From Nocardia sp. CDC159 (GTDB lineage: Bacteria; Actinomycetota; Actinomycetes; Mycobacteriales; Mycobacteriaceae), in assembly GCF_023740735.1 (NCBI RefSeq), contig NZ_JAMRXH010000027.1, positions 1 to 64,000 on the forward strand: a stretch of 64,000 nucleotides of DNA, in the 5' to 3' direction. The position numbers and the translations under genes are program-made. The notes under the pieces were generated by a model, which ran no database searches, was not told the DNA's origin, and worked only from the letters and a program-made list of their open reading frames with translations. This document shows positions 8,822 through 16,960 of the stretch, piece after piece. Each line of letters opens with the position of its first letter. Position 1 is the stretch's first letter.

Positions 8822-9609
8822 TCGTGGTCGCTTTCGGTCGTTGCTGAAACTCGTTGCCCGCCACCCAGATCCCGTGACACCGCCGCCGCGGCGTCGCGCA
8901 CGTGCTCGACCAGTATCGGCCGCGGGCGCAGCTGCGCGTCGCAGATCCCGTCGAGTGCGCCGCAGATCCCGATCGCGCCCACCACCAGTCCGCCGCGCGC
9001 CCGGATCGGGGCCGCGATTCCCGCCAGATCCGGTTGGTATTCCCCTGCGTCCCGGGCGAATCCGCGCTCGCGCACGGTGGCGAGCTCGCGGCCGAGCGCG
9101 ACGCGATCGACGATGGTGCGCCGGGTCAGCGCGGACAATTCGCGGGCGCGCACCGCGGCGGCCAGGCCCACGTCGTAGGCCAGCAGCACCTTGCCCAGCG
9201 CGGTGGCGTGCGGGGGCAGCACCTCCCCCACCTCGAGCGCCTGCTCGCTGTTGTCGGGCCGAAAGACGTGGTGGATCACCGTGATTCGATCTCCGACGCG
9301 CGCGGCGATGCGTACCGCCTCGCCGGTGCGGGCGGCCAGGGCGTCGGCCCAGTTGATCGCGCGCGAGCGCAGCTCGTTGGTGTCCAGATAGCCCGCGCCC
9401 AAATCGAGCACCGCCGCGCCGAGCCGGTATCGGCCCGAGACCGGGTCCTGTTCGACGAAGCCGACCCCGGCCAGGGTGCGCAGAATGCCGTGCGCGGTCG
9501 GCTTGGCCAGCCCGAGGGCGGCGGCGATATCGCCGACGCCCAGCGGGCCGCGGGCCAGCAGCCGCAGCATGGCCGCCGCGCGCTCGATGGATTGGATCGG
9601 ACCGGGCAT
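8818..9609 (-). CDS. IclR-family transcriptional regulator of glycerol genes
   Basis: A 263-residue repressor/activator. A winged helix-turn-helix occupies residues 1-70 (IQSIERAAAMLRLLARGPLG...GLAKPTAHGILRTL) and an IclR effector-binding domain follows (DITVIHH-like region near 115, then GVLPPHATALGKVLLAY-like and GIAAPI). ATG 9609 is preferred because GGTAGG lies about 9 bases before it; the upstream ATG 9633 would put the start codon inside the palindrome. Its position between two glycerol operons makes it the likely glycerol regulator, as GylR is in Streptomyces. It is coupled to the downstream glpK by ATGA. Confidence 0.85.
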   Translation of the reverse strand: MPGPIQSIERAAAMLRLLARGPLGVGDIAAALGLAKPTAHGILRTLAGVGFVEQDPVSGRYRLGAAVLDLGAGYLDTNELRSRAINWADALAARTGEAVRIAARVGDRITVIHHVFRPDNSEQALEVGEVLPPHATALGKVLLAYDVGLAAAVRARELSALTRRTIVDRVALGRELATVRERGFARDAGEYQPDLAGIAAPIRARGGLVVGAIGICGALDGICDAQLRPRPILVEHVRDAAAAVSRDLGGGQRVSATTESDHE

Positions 9610-9632
9610 ATACGCGAACCTACCTTCGAGCA

Positions 9633-9647
9633 TTCGACAATGTCGAA
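9633..9647. promoter_or_regulatory. Palindromic operator, copy proximal to iclR
   Basis: Perfect 15-bp palindrome TTCGACAATGTCGAA, 24 bases upstream of the iclR start used here. The identical core recurs at 9757-9771. Two exact copies in one divergent spacer, in front of an IclR-family gene, indicate its binding site; this is inference from repetition and position. Confidence 0.75.
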
Positions 9648-9755
9648 CAGCCAGTGATCGTCGAGCAACATCACCCGGCTACCGCTGTGATCTGCGTCAC
9701 TTTCAGATGGATACGTCGACAGTAGTGGCATCGCACCCAGGCGGCCACGCTGGTT

Positions 9756-9772
9756 GTTCGACAATGTCGAAC
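9756..9772. promoter_or_regulatory. Palindromic operator, copy proximal to glpF
   Basis: Seventeen-bp palindrome GTTCGACAATGTCGAAC, about 90 bases upstream of the glpF start and 124 bases from the other copy. The spacing is compatible with repression of both divergent promoters or with looping. Confidence 0.75.
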
Positions 9773-9861
9773 GCGTCCTGTGTCCGGTTTGCCGAATGCC
9801 TCGTAACGTCACGATCAATGCGGTCGCACCGGCGACCGGCACGGCATATGGAGGTTCAACG

Positions 9862-10695
9862 GTGAACTTCGGCTCGATCTTCGTGAGCGAGGCCTTCGGC
9901 ACGGGGGTGCTGATCCTGCTCGGCGCGGGAGTGGTCGCGAATGTGTTGCTGGCGAAGTCGAAGGGGTTCGACGGCGGCTGGCTGCTGATCAACATGGGCT
10001 GGGGTCTGGGCGTGATGGCGGGGGTGTACGTCGCCTACAAGACCGGCGGCCATCTCAACCCGGCGGTCACCCTCGGCATCTGGACCAGCGGCGCGCAGGA
10101 GTACGCACCCGGGATCGCGATCACCGCCGCGAACACGCTCGCCTACGTCTCCGGCCAGATGGTCGGCGCGTTCCTCGGCGCGGCGGCCGCCTTCCTGGCC
10201 TACCGGCGGCACTTCGCGGCCGAACCGGATCCGGCCAAGAAGCTGGCCGTATTCGCCACCGGCCCCGAGATCCGTTCCTATGGCTGGAATTTCGTCACCG
10301 AGGTGATTGCCACCTTCGCGCTGGTGCTGGTGATCCTCGGCTTCGGCCACACCCCCACCGGTCTGGGACCGCTGGCGGCGGGCCTGCTGGTCGTCGGCAT
10401 CGGCGCCTCGCTCGGCGGCCCGACCGGCTATGCCATCAACCCCGCCCGCGATTTGGCCCCGCGTCTCGCGCACGCGGTGCTGCCCATGGGTGCCACGGCG
10501 CCCGCACCCGACGAGCGGGTCGCGGTCGCCGCGGGCAGGCATGCCGAATCCCCCGATACCGCAACCGGTCCCGGGCTCCCGCGCGCGGATTACCCGGCGC
10601 ACAAGAACTCCGACTGGTCCTATGCCTGGGTGCCGGTGCTGGGCCCGCTGCTCGGCGGCGCGCTGGCCGGTCTGGTCGCTCAGCTCCTGTTCTGA
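9862..10695 (+). CDS. glpF: Glycerol facilitator / aquaglyceroporin
   Basis: A 277-residue integral membrane channel of the MIP family, with six hydrophobic segments and both NPA loops: GGHLNPAVTLG near residue 65 and GYAINPARDLAPR near 192. The Asp after the second NPA (NPARD) is the mark of glycerol-conducting members. The C-terminal tail has an insertion of about 40 polar residues (about 213-250) before the last membrane helix. Start: GTG 9862 with GGAGG 7 bases upstream; the ORF extends back through the operator, but those codons lack a site. First gene of a glpF-glpK-glpD operon: 40 bases separate it from glpK. It imports glycerol for phosphorylation by the next gene product. Confidence 0.92.
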   Translation: MNFGSIFVSEAFGTGVLILLGAGVVANVLLAKSKGFDGGWLLINMGWGLGVMAGVYVAYKTGGHLNPAVTLGIWTSGAQEYAPGIAITAANTLAYVSGQMVGAFLGAAAAFLAYRRHFAAEPDPAKKLAVFATGPEIRSYGWNFVTEVIATFALVLVILGFGHTPTGLGPLAAGLLVVGIGASLGGPTGYAINPARDLAPRLAHAVLPMGATAPAPDERVAVAAGRHAESPDTATGPGLPRADYPAHKNSDWSYAWVPVLGPLLGGALAGLVAQLLF

Positions 10696-10735
10696 AACGT
10701 CCCTTCTGCCAAGAGTTTTACCGAAAGGAACGAAG

Positions 10736-12280
10736 GTGAGCGAGCGTACCAACGGCGGTCCGCGCTACGTCGGAGCGATTGATCAGGGCACCACGAGCAC
10801 CCGCTTCATGGTGTTCGATCACGGCGGCAACGAGATCGCCCGGCACCAGCTCGAACACGAGCAGATCCTGCCGCGCGCCGGGTGGGTCGAGCACAATCCG
10901 ACCGAGATCTGGGAGCGCACCCGCGCGGTCATCCAGACCACCCTCAGCCGGGCGAACCTGTCGGCGGAGGATCTGGCCGCGGTCGGAGTGACCAACCAGC
11001 GCGAGACCACCGTGGTGTGGAACCGCCGCACCGGCCGCCCCTACTGCAACGCCATCGTCTGGCAGGACACCCGCACCGACCGCATCGCCGCCGAACTCGA
11101 GCGCGCCGGGCACGGCGAGACGATCCGCCGCAAGGCCGGATTGCCGCCCGCCACCTACTTTTCCGGCGGCAAGCTGCGCTGGATCCTGGACAACGTGGCG
11201 GGCGTTGCCGCCGACGCCGAGCGCGGCGACGCCCTGTTCGGCACCACCGACAGCTGGCTGCTGTGGAATCTGACCGGCGGGGTCGACGGCGGCGTGCATG
11301 TCACCGATCCCACCAACGCCAGCCGCACCATGCTCATGGACCTCGAGACCTGCGACTGGGACGACGAGCTGCTGGCGCTGTTCGGGATTCCGCGCGCCAT
11401 GCTGCCGCGGATCGCACCCTCGTCCAATCCCGACCTGTTCGGCCAGACCCGCGCCGACGGCCCGTTCGGCGGCGAGGTGCCGCTGGCCGGTGTACTCGGC
11501 GATCAGCAGGCCGCCACCGTCGGGCAGGTGTGTTTTCGCCCGGGCGAGGCCAAGAACACCTACGGCACCGGAAACTTCCTGCTGCTCAACACCGGCACCG
11601 AGATCGTGCGCTCGCAGCACGGGCTGCTCACCACCGTCGCCTACCAATTCGGCGACGACAAGCCGGTGTACGCGCTGGAGGGCTCGATCGCGGTGACCGG
11701 CTCGGCGGTGCAGTGGCTGCGCGATCAGCTGGGCATCATTTCCGGTGCGGCACAGAGCGAATCGCTGGCCCGCCAGGCCGCCGACAACGGTGGAGTGTAC
11801 TTCGTGCCCGCGTTCTCCGGACTGTTCGCCCCGTACTGGCGCTCCGACGCGCGCGGGGTGATCGTGGGGCTGTCCCGGTACAGCACCAACGCGCATCTGG
11901 CGCGCGCCACACTGGAGTCGATCTGCTATCAGACCCGCGACGTCGTCGAGGCGATGCAGGCCGATTCCGGTGTGACGCTGGACGTTCTGCGCGTGGACGG
12001 CGGCGTGACCGCCAACGAGCTGTGCATGCAGCTGCAGGCCGACTTCCTGGGCGTGCCGGTGTCGCGCCCGGTCGTGGCCGAGACCACCGCCCTCGGCGCC
12101 GCCTACGCCGCGGGACTGGCCGTCGGGTTCTGGCAGAGCACCGACGAATTGGAAGAGAACTGGCGCGAGGACAGGCGCTGGCATCCGACCCTGCCCGAGG
12201 CGCAGCGCGCGCGTGGCTACGGCCGCTGGAAGAAGGCTGTTGCGCGCACCCTCGACTGGATCGATGAAGAAGACGATTGA
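10736..12280 (+). CDS. glpK: Glycerol kinase (copy 2)
   Basis: A 514-residue FGGY kinase forming glycerol 3-phosphate. Motifs: AIDQGTTSTRFMVFD near residue 13, NQRETTVVWNRRTG near 85, YGTGNFLLLNTG near 272, and VLRVDGGVTANELCMQ near 415. It starts at GTG 10736 after GAAAGGAACGAAG; the larger frame to 10430 only reads through glpF in another frame. It sits between the glycerol channel and glycerol-3-phosphate dehydrogenase, 19 bases before glpD. This makes it the main catabolic glycerol kinase here, while copy 1 belongs to the iclR transcript. Confidence 0.95.
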   Translation: MSERTNGGPRYVGAIDQGTTSTRFMVFDHGGNEIARHQLEHEQILPRAGWVEHNPTEIWERTRAVIQTTLSRANLSAEDLAAVGVTNQRETTVVWNRRTGRPYCNAIVWQDTRTDRIAAELERAGHGETIRRKAGLPPATYFSGGKLRWILDNVAGVAADAERGDALFGTTDSWLLWNLTGGVDGGVHVTDPTNASRTMLMDLETCDWDDELLALFGIPRAMLPRIAPSSNPDLFGQTRADGPFGGEVPLAGVLGDQQAATVGQVCFRPGEAKNTYGTGNFLLLNTGTEIVRSQHGLLTTVAYQFGDDKPVYALEGSIAVTGSAVQWLRDQLGIISGAAQSESLARQAADNGGVYFVPAFSGLFAPYWRSDARGVIVGLSRYSTNAHLARATLESICYQTRDVVEAMQADSGVTLDVLRVDGGVTANELCMQLQADFLGVPVSRPVVAETTALGAAYAAGLAVGFWQSTDELEENWREDRRWHPTLPEAQRARGYGRWKKAVARTLDWIDEEDD

Positions 12281-12299
12281 GGTTAGAAGGAGTATTGCG

Positions 12300-13982
12300 G
12301 TGAACGTACGTTTGGATGCGGCCTACCGGGCCGATGCCCTGGATGCGCTGGGCGACAACGAGATCGACGTCCTGGTCATCGGCGGCGGCGTGGTCGGCGC
12401 GGGTGCGGCGCTGGACGCGGCGGCGCGCGGGCTGTCGGTCACCCTGGTGGAGGCCCGCGACTTCGCGGCCGGCACCTCGAGCCGGTCCAGCAAGCTCATC
12501 CACGGCGGGCTGCGCTACCTCGAGCAGCTGGACTTCTGGCTGGTGCGCGAGGCGCTCAAGGAGCGCAAGCTGTTGCTGCACAAGCTGGCTCCGCATCTGG
12601 TGCGGCCGGTGTCGTTCCTGCTGCCGCTGCAGCATCGGGTGTGGGAGCGCGCCTACATCGGCGCCGGTGTGGCGCTCTACGACACCATGGGCGGGGCCCG
12701 GGCGCTGCCCATGCACAAGCACATCTCCCATTCGCGCGCACTGGAATTGGGCCCGGCCCTGCGCGAGGACGCGATGATCGGCGCGATCCGCTACTTCGAC
12801 GCCCAGGTCGACGACGCGCGCCACACCATGACCATCGCCCGCACCGCCGCCCAGCACGGCGCCACCGTGCTGACCCGCACCAAGGTGACCGGGCTGCTGC
12901 GCGACGGCGAGCGCGTCGTCGGCGCGCACGTGACCGATCTCGAGACCGGCCGCGAGTACACCGTGCGCGCCCGCAGCGTGATCAGCGCGACCGGCGTGTG
13001 GACCGATGAGATGAATCGCATGACCGGCGTGGACTTCCCGTTCCACGTGCGCATGTCCAAGGGCGTGCACATCATGGTCCCGCGCGAGCGGCTGGACCTG
13101 CACACCGGCATCGCGGTGCGCACGGAGAAGAGCATCCTGTTCGTCATCCCGTGGCACCAGCACTGGATCATCGGCACCACCGACACCGACTGGGCGCTGG
13201 ACAAGAACCACCCCACCGCCAGTCACGCCGACATCCGCTACATCCTCGATCACGTCAACGCGCTGCTGCGCGAGCCGCTGACCGAGGACGACATCGTCGG
13301 CACCTACGCGGGCCTGCGCCCGCTGCTGGCCGGTGCGGAGTCCAGTGACACCACCAAGCTCTCGCGCGAACACGCGGTGGCCGAACCGGTTCCGGGTCTG
13401 TTCGTCATCGCGGGCGGCAAGTACACCACCTACCGGGTGATGGCCGCCGATGTGGTCGATGCCGCGGTGCGCGACTTCGGCACCAATATGGCTCCCTCGG
13501 TGACCGAGCACCTGCCGCTGCTGGGCGCGGTCGGCTACAAGGAGCTGGCCGACGATGTCGCCGCCGTCGCCGCGCGCGCCGGGCTGCCGACCGCGGCGGT
13601 GGAGCATTTGCTCGGCCGCTACGGTTCGGGCGTGCAGGAGCTGTTCGCCATGATCGAGGCCGATTCCGAACTGGCGCGGCCGATTCCGGGCGCGGAGGAG
13701 TACCTGGCCGTGGAGGCCGTCTACGCCGCCACCCACGAGGGCGCGCTGCACCTGGACGACGTCCTCACCCGGCGGACCCGCATCTCCATCGAGTTCGCCG
13801 ACCGCGGCCTCGAGGCGGCCACCCACATCGCCCGTCTCATCGCGGGCCCGCTGGGCTGGGACGCCGAGACCACCGACCGCGAGATCGCCCGCTACCGCGA
13901 CCGCGTGGCCGCCGAACTGGCCGCCAACAAGGCCGCCACCGACGAGGCCGCCAACGCGGCCCGGCTGGTCGCGGTCGCCTGA
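12300..13982 (+). CDS. glpD: Glycerol-3-phosphate dehydrogenase, FAD-dependent
   Basis: A 560-residue peripheral membrane flavoenzyme oxidising glycerol 3-phosphate to dihydroxyacetone phosphate and passing electrons to menaquinone. FAD-binding motif VIGGGVVGAGAALDAAARG lies near residue 26; the family signatures SSRSSKLIHGGLRYLE (near 62) and GGKYTTYRVMA (near 377) are intact. The C-terminal helical domain extends to 560, the length usual for GlpD2-type proteins of actinomycetes. AGAAGGAG 7 bases before GTG 12300 fixes the start. Last gene of the glycerol operon, followed by a strong hairpin. Confidence 0.95.
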   Translation: MNVRLDAAYRADALDALGDNEIDVLVIGGGVVGAGAALDAAARGLSVTLVEARDFAAGTSSRSSKLIHGGLRYLEQLDFWLVREALKERKLLLHKLAPHLVRPVSFLLPLQHRVWERAYIGAGVALYDTMGGARALPMHKHISHSRALELGPALREDAMIGAIRYFDAQVDDARHTMTIARTAAQHGATVLTRTKVTGLLRDGERVVGAHVTDLETGREYTVRARSVISATGVWTDEMNRMTGVDFPFHVRMSKGVHIMVPRERLDLHTGIAVRTEKSILFVIPWHQHWIIGTTDTDWALDKNHPTASHADIRYILDHVNALLREPLTEDDIVGTYAGLRPLLAGAESSDTTKLSREHAVAEPVPGLFVIAGGKYTTYRVMAADVVDAAVRDFGTNMAPSVTEHLPLLGAVGYKELADDVAAVAARAGLPTAAVEHLLGRYGSGVQELFAMIEADSELARPIPGAEEYLAVEAVYAATHEGALHLDDVLTRRTRISIEFADRGLEAATHIARLIAGPLGWDAETTDREIARYRDRVAAELAANKAATDEAANAARLVAVA

Positions 13983-13993
13983 TTCGCTTCGGC

Positions 13994-14029
13994 GACTGTG
14001 CCCGCGCCCATCCCGGCGCGGGCACAGTC
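13994..14029 (+). terminator. Hairpin terminator after glpD
   Basis: Perfect 15-bp stem (GACTGTGCCCGCGCC with its complement) and a 6-base loop, starting 11 bases past the glpD stop. There is no U-run; stable hairpins without T-tracts are common ends of actinomycete operons. Confidence 0.75.
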
Positions 14030-14179
14030 ACCTCTGGATGACCTCCCCTCCGAACGTCACCCATTCGCCGCGCCGGATCGCAGTCGCGAGCCTCCGTTCC
14101 AGGCAACCCGCGGTTCCGTGTGAGCGCCCGCGGCGAAGTGCCCGGGTAAGCCAACGGCTGTCGCCCGATCCGTCACGAA

Positions 14180-14212
14180 GGCGACTTTAGGGCGACTTCA
14201 AAGCGACTGTCA
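14180..14212 (+). promoter_or_regulatory. Three 11-bp direct repeats upstream of the XRE gene
   Basis: GGCGACTTTAG, GGCGACTTCAA and AGCGACTGTCA follow one another exactly, so GCGACT recurs every 11 bases. The array is about 95 bases before the start of the XRE gene. Same-face, one-turn repeats are how SARP and OmpR-type regulators bind in actinomycetes. The rest of the 14030-14306 spacer shows nothing else. Confidence 0.45.
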
Positions 14213-14306
14213 ACGCCAGTTCGTCTGCCTCGTGTCATCAGGAATTGAGTCCGGACGGCTCGACCAGCGGGTAACACATCTGTTGCGCTGCTGGGAAGGT
14301 GTTCCG

Positions 14307-14807
14307 ATGTACCATCCAGGCATGGACGAAGAGGCGACACTCAAGGGTCTCGAGTCGTTCGGGAGGGCGATCTACGAGTTTCGCTGGGAGTACAAGCATC
14401 TGACTCAGGAGCAGGTCTACGCCGGCGGGCGCGGACCCGCCAAGAGGGTTCAGCAGCGAATCGAGAACGGCCAGCAGGCTCCCCGCCCCGACACATGTGC
14501 CAAGTACGACACTGTGCTGGGCCTGGAGCCGGGCAGCACCTGGAACACCCTGCAGACCGGTGCCCCGCTGGTCGAAAAGAAGCAGGACGCCCCGACCTAC
14601 AGCAAGGTCGAAGTGGGTCAGCTGATGGAGCTGGCGCGCCTGCTCGAACGCCTCGGCGTCACTCGGGCGCCGCTCGCGCGCAGTTTCGACAGCCACGACG
14701 ATCGCGGTTACACCGTGCCCATCGACCTGGTCCCCGGTCTCATCGACGTTTTGAAATCGGCGCTGCCCAACGACGAGACCGCTCGGGACGGCCGCCGACA
14801 AGCCTAG
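14307..14807 (+). CDS. XRE-type helix-turn-helix regulator of an ImmA/DUF6545 module
   Basis: A 166-residue protein. Residues about 15-70 form a divergent helix-turn-helix: an alpha-helical LESFGRAIYEFRWEYKHLTQ, a turn with an unusual GGRGPAKRVQQRIENGQQAP recognition region, then helix DTCAKYDTVLGL. The C-terminal half is helical and acidic with no recognised domain (LMELARLLERLG). GGGAAGG 7 bases before ATG 14307 supports this start over the in-frame GTG-type starts upstream. It converges on the membrane-protein gene: the two stop codons share the palindrome CTAG at 14804-14807. Regulators of this sort pair with ImmA-type peptidases that cleave or inactivate them; the pairing here is inferred from neighbourhood. 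Confidence 0.75.
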   Translation: MYHPGMDEEATLKGLESFGRAIYEFRWEYKHLTQEQVYAGGRGPAKRVQQRIENGQQAPRPDTCAKYDTVLGLEPGSTWNTLQTGAPLVEKKQDAPTYSKVEVGQLMELARLLERLGVTRAPLARSFDSHDDRGYTVPIDLVPGLIDVLKSALPNDETARDGRRQA

Positions 14808-16036
14808 GTCGACGAGCCCCCATCTGCGCCTGTGGCCGAGAGAGATTCGGCGCGGACACCCCGCTGCGCGAGCTGGTCTGCGGCATCCACCAGGGCTTTT
14901 GCAGGTGCCCACAACCGGAGCAAGGTCGGTTCATCGGGTGCCATGAGGGCGAACGCGTCACGCTCGCCAGGGCTACGCCGTGCGGGGTGGGCCGTGCCGT
15001 GGGCGAGTCGGCGAGCCGCTAAGACCATCTCGGCGACCGACCGCATATCTTCTTGGTCGGCAGCCTCGACGGTGTCATCGATCAGGTCCTGGACAGCGGC
15101 GGGCAGCGGCGCAGCGGCGCTGGCGACGAGCCGTGCCGCGTCCTTGATCTCGATGCGGCGATCGTCGACCTTCGCCTGCGGAGACATGCCCCGGCGGTCC
15201 TCGGGTTCGAGCCGCAGCACGACCGTCGGGACAGCAGCCGTCAGATCCCGCCACACCGGATACATCCGGCGCAACCTGATCAGGTGTCGCACCTCCTGCA
15301 CCCAGGACGGGATCGCCGCAGTCCACAACACGGCGCTGAGCAGCAGGTCCAGCTCACCCGAGGCGAGTGCCTCGGACGCCAGGCGGTAGGCCGCCGCGGT
15401 GAGCGTGGTGCCGGCGCCCAACGCACCCAGCACACCGAAGAGCGCGAACGATGTCGCGGGGAGCATGGAGACCGCGACGAACACGAACACGATCGTCACG
15501 ACGAACCGTTCCGAGGAGGTTGTCGCACGCCGCCACATGGTGACGCAGACACCGACCAGGCAGCATGACGCGACCACGGGCAGCGCGGAATAGGCCCCCA
15601 TATAGACGGCGTAGCGCCACCCCCCGTACGCGGCGATCGATACCCCCTGCGCCCGGGCCGGGCTGCTCAGGACCGGCAGCGCCAGGGCGAGGCCCACTCC
15701 CACCGCCATCAGGGCTCTGAAGGGGCGCCGATACCGAGCCGCCCCGTAACGACGCAGCGGCAGCAGGCCCAGCCGCCACACCCACGCGACCACGACAAGC
15801 CCATGCCACAGATCGAACAGTGCCGGAAGACCGCCGGGCACGAGGCCCGCGAGCTGGCGGGCGACGGCAGGCTCGCGCAGTACGACCGCCACGGCCCAGA
15901 CCACCGCCTGCCCGTTGATCAGGTGATCGGTCTCGGACGACCGCCGTACCACGACCAGCCGGATGACCGCGGCGACGACCACGAAGACCATCGCCGAGAC
16001 GGTGACCCAACCGGGCAGCCAAGCCTGCGGCCACAT
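14804..16036 (-). CDS. Polytopic membrane protein, DUF6545 / MAB_1171c type
   Basis: A 410-residue protein with about seven hydrophobic segments in residues 8-250 (for example VTVSAMVFVVVAAVIRLVVV, FVVTIVFVFVAVSMLPATSF) and a cytosolic C-terminal domain of about 150 residues. That domain has the Y-P-x-W-x-x-L start (MYPVWRDLTAAVP) and the R-R-I-E-I-K-D-A segment of DUF6545, found in proteins loosely annotated as putative transporters. No transport motif is visible. The true start is ATG 16036, which shares one base with the stop of the ImmA gene (TGATG); the frame upstream to 16396 is shadow. The tight coupling to the peptidase suggests the two act together, perhaps as membrane sensor and protease. 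Confidence 0.75.
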   Translation of the reverse strand: MWPQAWLPGWVTVSAMVFVVVAAVIRLVVVRRSSETDHLINGQAVVWAVAVVLREPAVARQLAGLVPGGLPALFDLWHGLVVVAWVWRLGLLPLRRYGAARYRRPFRALMAVGVGLALALPVLSSPARAQGVSIAAYGGWRYAVYMGAYSALPVVASCCLVGVCVTMWRRATTSSERFVVTIVFVFVAVSMLPATSFALFGVLGALGAGTTLTAAAYRLASEALASGELDLLLSAVLWTAAIPSWVQEVRHLIRLRRMYPVWRDLTAAVPTVVLRLEPEDRRGMSPQAKVDDRRIEIKDAARLVASAAAPLPAAVQDLIDDTVEAADQEDMRSVAEMVLAARRLAHGTAHPARRSPGERDAFALMAPDEPTLLRLWAPAKALVDAADQLAQRGVRAESLSATGADGGSST

Positions 16037-16566
16037 CACAAGTCCCGCAACATGTCGTCGCGTCGAGGGCCGGCCAGGCGGATTGTGCGCCCGAGATGAC
16101 GCGCTACTTGTTCGGCCTCGTACTCCTGCGGCGCCTGATACCCCGCTGCCCCACCGCGGGCGGTCACGACCGCGGACAGGTCGATACCGCAGTCGGATCC
16201 CAGCCAGGTTGCCAGCTCTGTCATCGATACATCTCGGCCGTGATCGAACGCCACATGCGCCAGCTCGTGCAGGAACACATGCCGCTGTTGGGCGGTGTCC
16301 AGGCCGTCGGTGCGCACGAGTATCACATTCCTGTCCCGACACCGCAGCCACAGCCCACACACGTCGTCCGGCATCGATGCCGGCAGCGGCGAGCACTCTA
16401 TGGGTCCCCGCACGGCCGCCACCGCCTCGACAAGCTCTTCCAGCGTCGGATCGGCAGGCAACTCGAGGCTGTCGACGAGGGCTTGCACACGGACACGAGT
16501 GGAAGATCTACGGGCAGAAATTTTCTGCCTTACCAGCGTCACAAGATTCAGCACGTCGCCTGTCAC
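16036..16566 (-). CDS. ImmA/IrrE-type metallopeptidase
   Basis: A 176-residue soluble protein with the zinc-protease motif HELAHVAFDHG near residue 97 (HExxH) and the downstream helix bearing YEAEQVARHLG near 155. That helix supplies the third metal ligand in ImmA/IrrE proteins. Members cleave XRE-type repressors, as in ICEBs1 ImmR and Deinococcus DdrO. GTG 16566 gives the longest form; the site before it (GGGGAAGA) is close, so a GTG a few codons later is possible. It is the first gene of a two-gene minus-strand unit with the DUF6545 protein, facing an XRE gene that is a candidate substrate. Confidence 0.85.
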   Translation of the reverse strand: MTGDVLNLVTLVRQKISARRSSTRVRVQALVDSLELPADPTLEELVEAVAAVRGPIECSPLPASMPDDVCGLWLRCRDRNVILVRTDGLDTAQQRHVFLHELAHVAFDHGRDVSMTELATWLGSDCGIDLSAVVTARGGAAGYQAPQEYEAEQVARHLGRTIRLAGPRRDDMLRDL

Positions 16567-16737
16567 TCTTCCCCGAGCACCCGGAGCGGATTCACTCAGC
16601 GAAAGTCTACGATCTCACGCCGATCTGCTGGACACACCCTGCGCCGGACGGCTCGACCAACCGTGAGGTCGCCAAAGTCCTTGCGCTATAGCGTGGTTCA
16701 AGATAAGCGCGACCGTAGTGCAGCCGCAGACAGCACC

Positions 16738-16830
16738 AGTCGGCGGTCGAGCACGGCACGCACCTCCGGCGTCCACCAGGACTCGTGGCGAGGCTGGACC
16801 GCGACACGGATCCGTGGCAGGAAACAGCGT
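16738..16830 (-). pseudogene. Fragment of a DUF72 gene
   Basis: The minus strand encodes FLPRIRVAVQPRHESWWTPE followed by VRAVLDRR. This matches the segment FPREVRVAVEPRHESWWIPG and VRAVLEKH of the intact DUF72 protein encoded at 18182-18961. About 30 codons remain, with no start or continuation. It lies in the 394-base spacer 16567-16960, which otherwise holds nothing I can identify. Confidence 0.7.
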
Positions 16831-16960
16831 AGACAAGCATCGGTTGGCGGTGGTCTCGGAGCCCGTTGCGCAATGGGCGGTGGGGAACGGGTCGTGTCAG
16901 ACTGTCGTGGGCGCGGCCGAGGGAGACCGCGCGGTGTGAACGTGGAGGGTGAACGGTTCG

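Noticed and set aside
10430..10735. N-terminal extension of the second glycerol kinase
   Set aside because: Those codons overlap glpF in another frame; GTG 10736 with GAAAGGAACGAAG upstream fits the family start.
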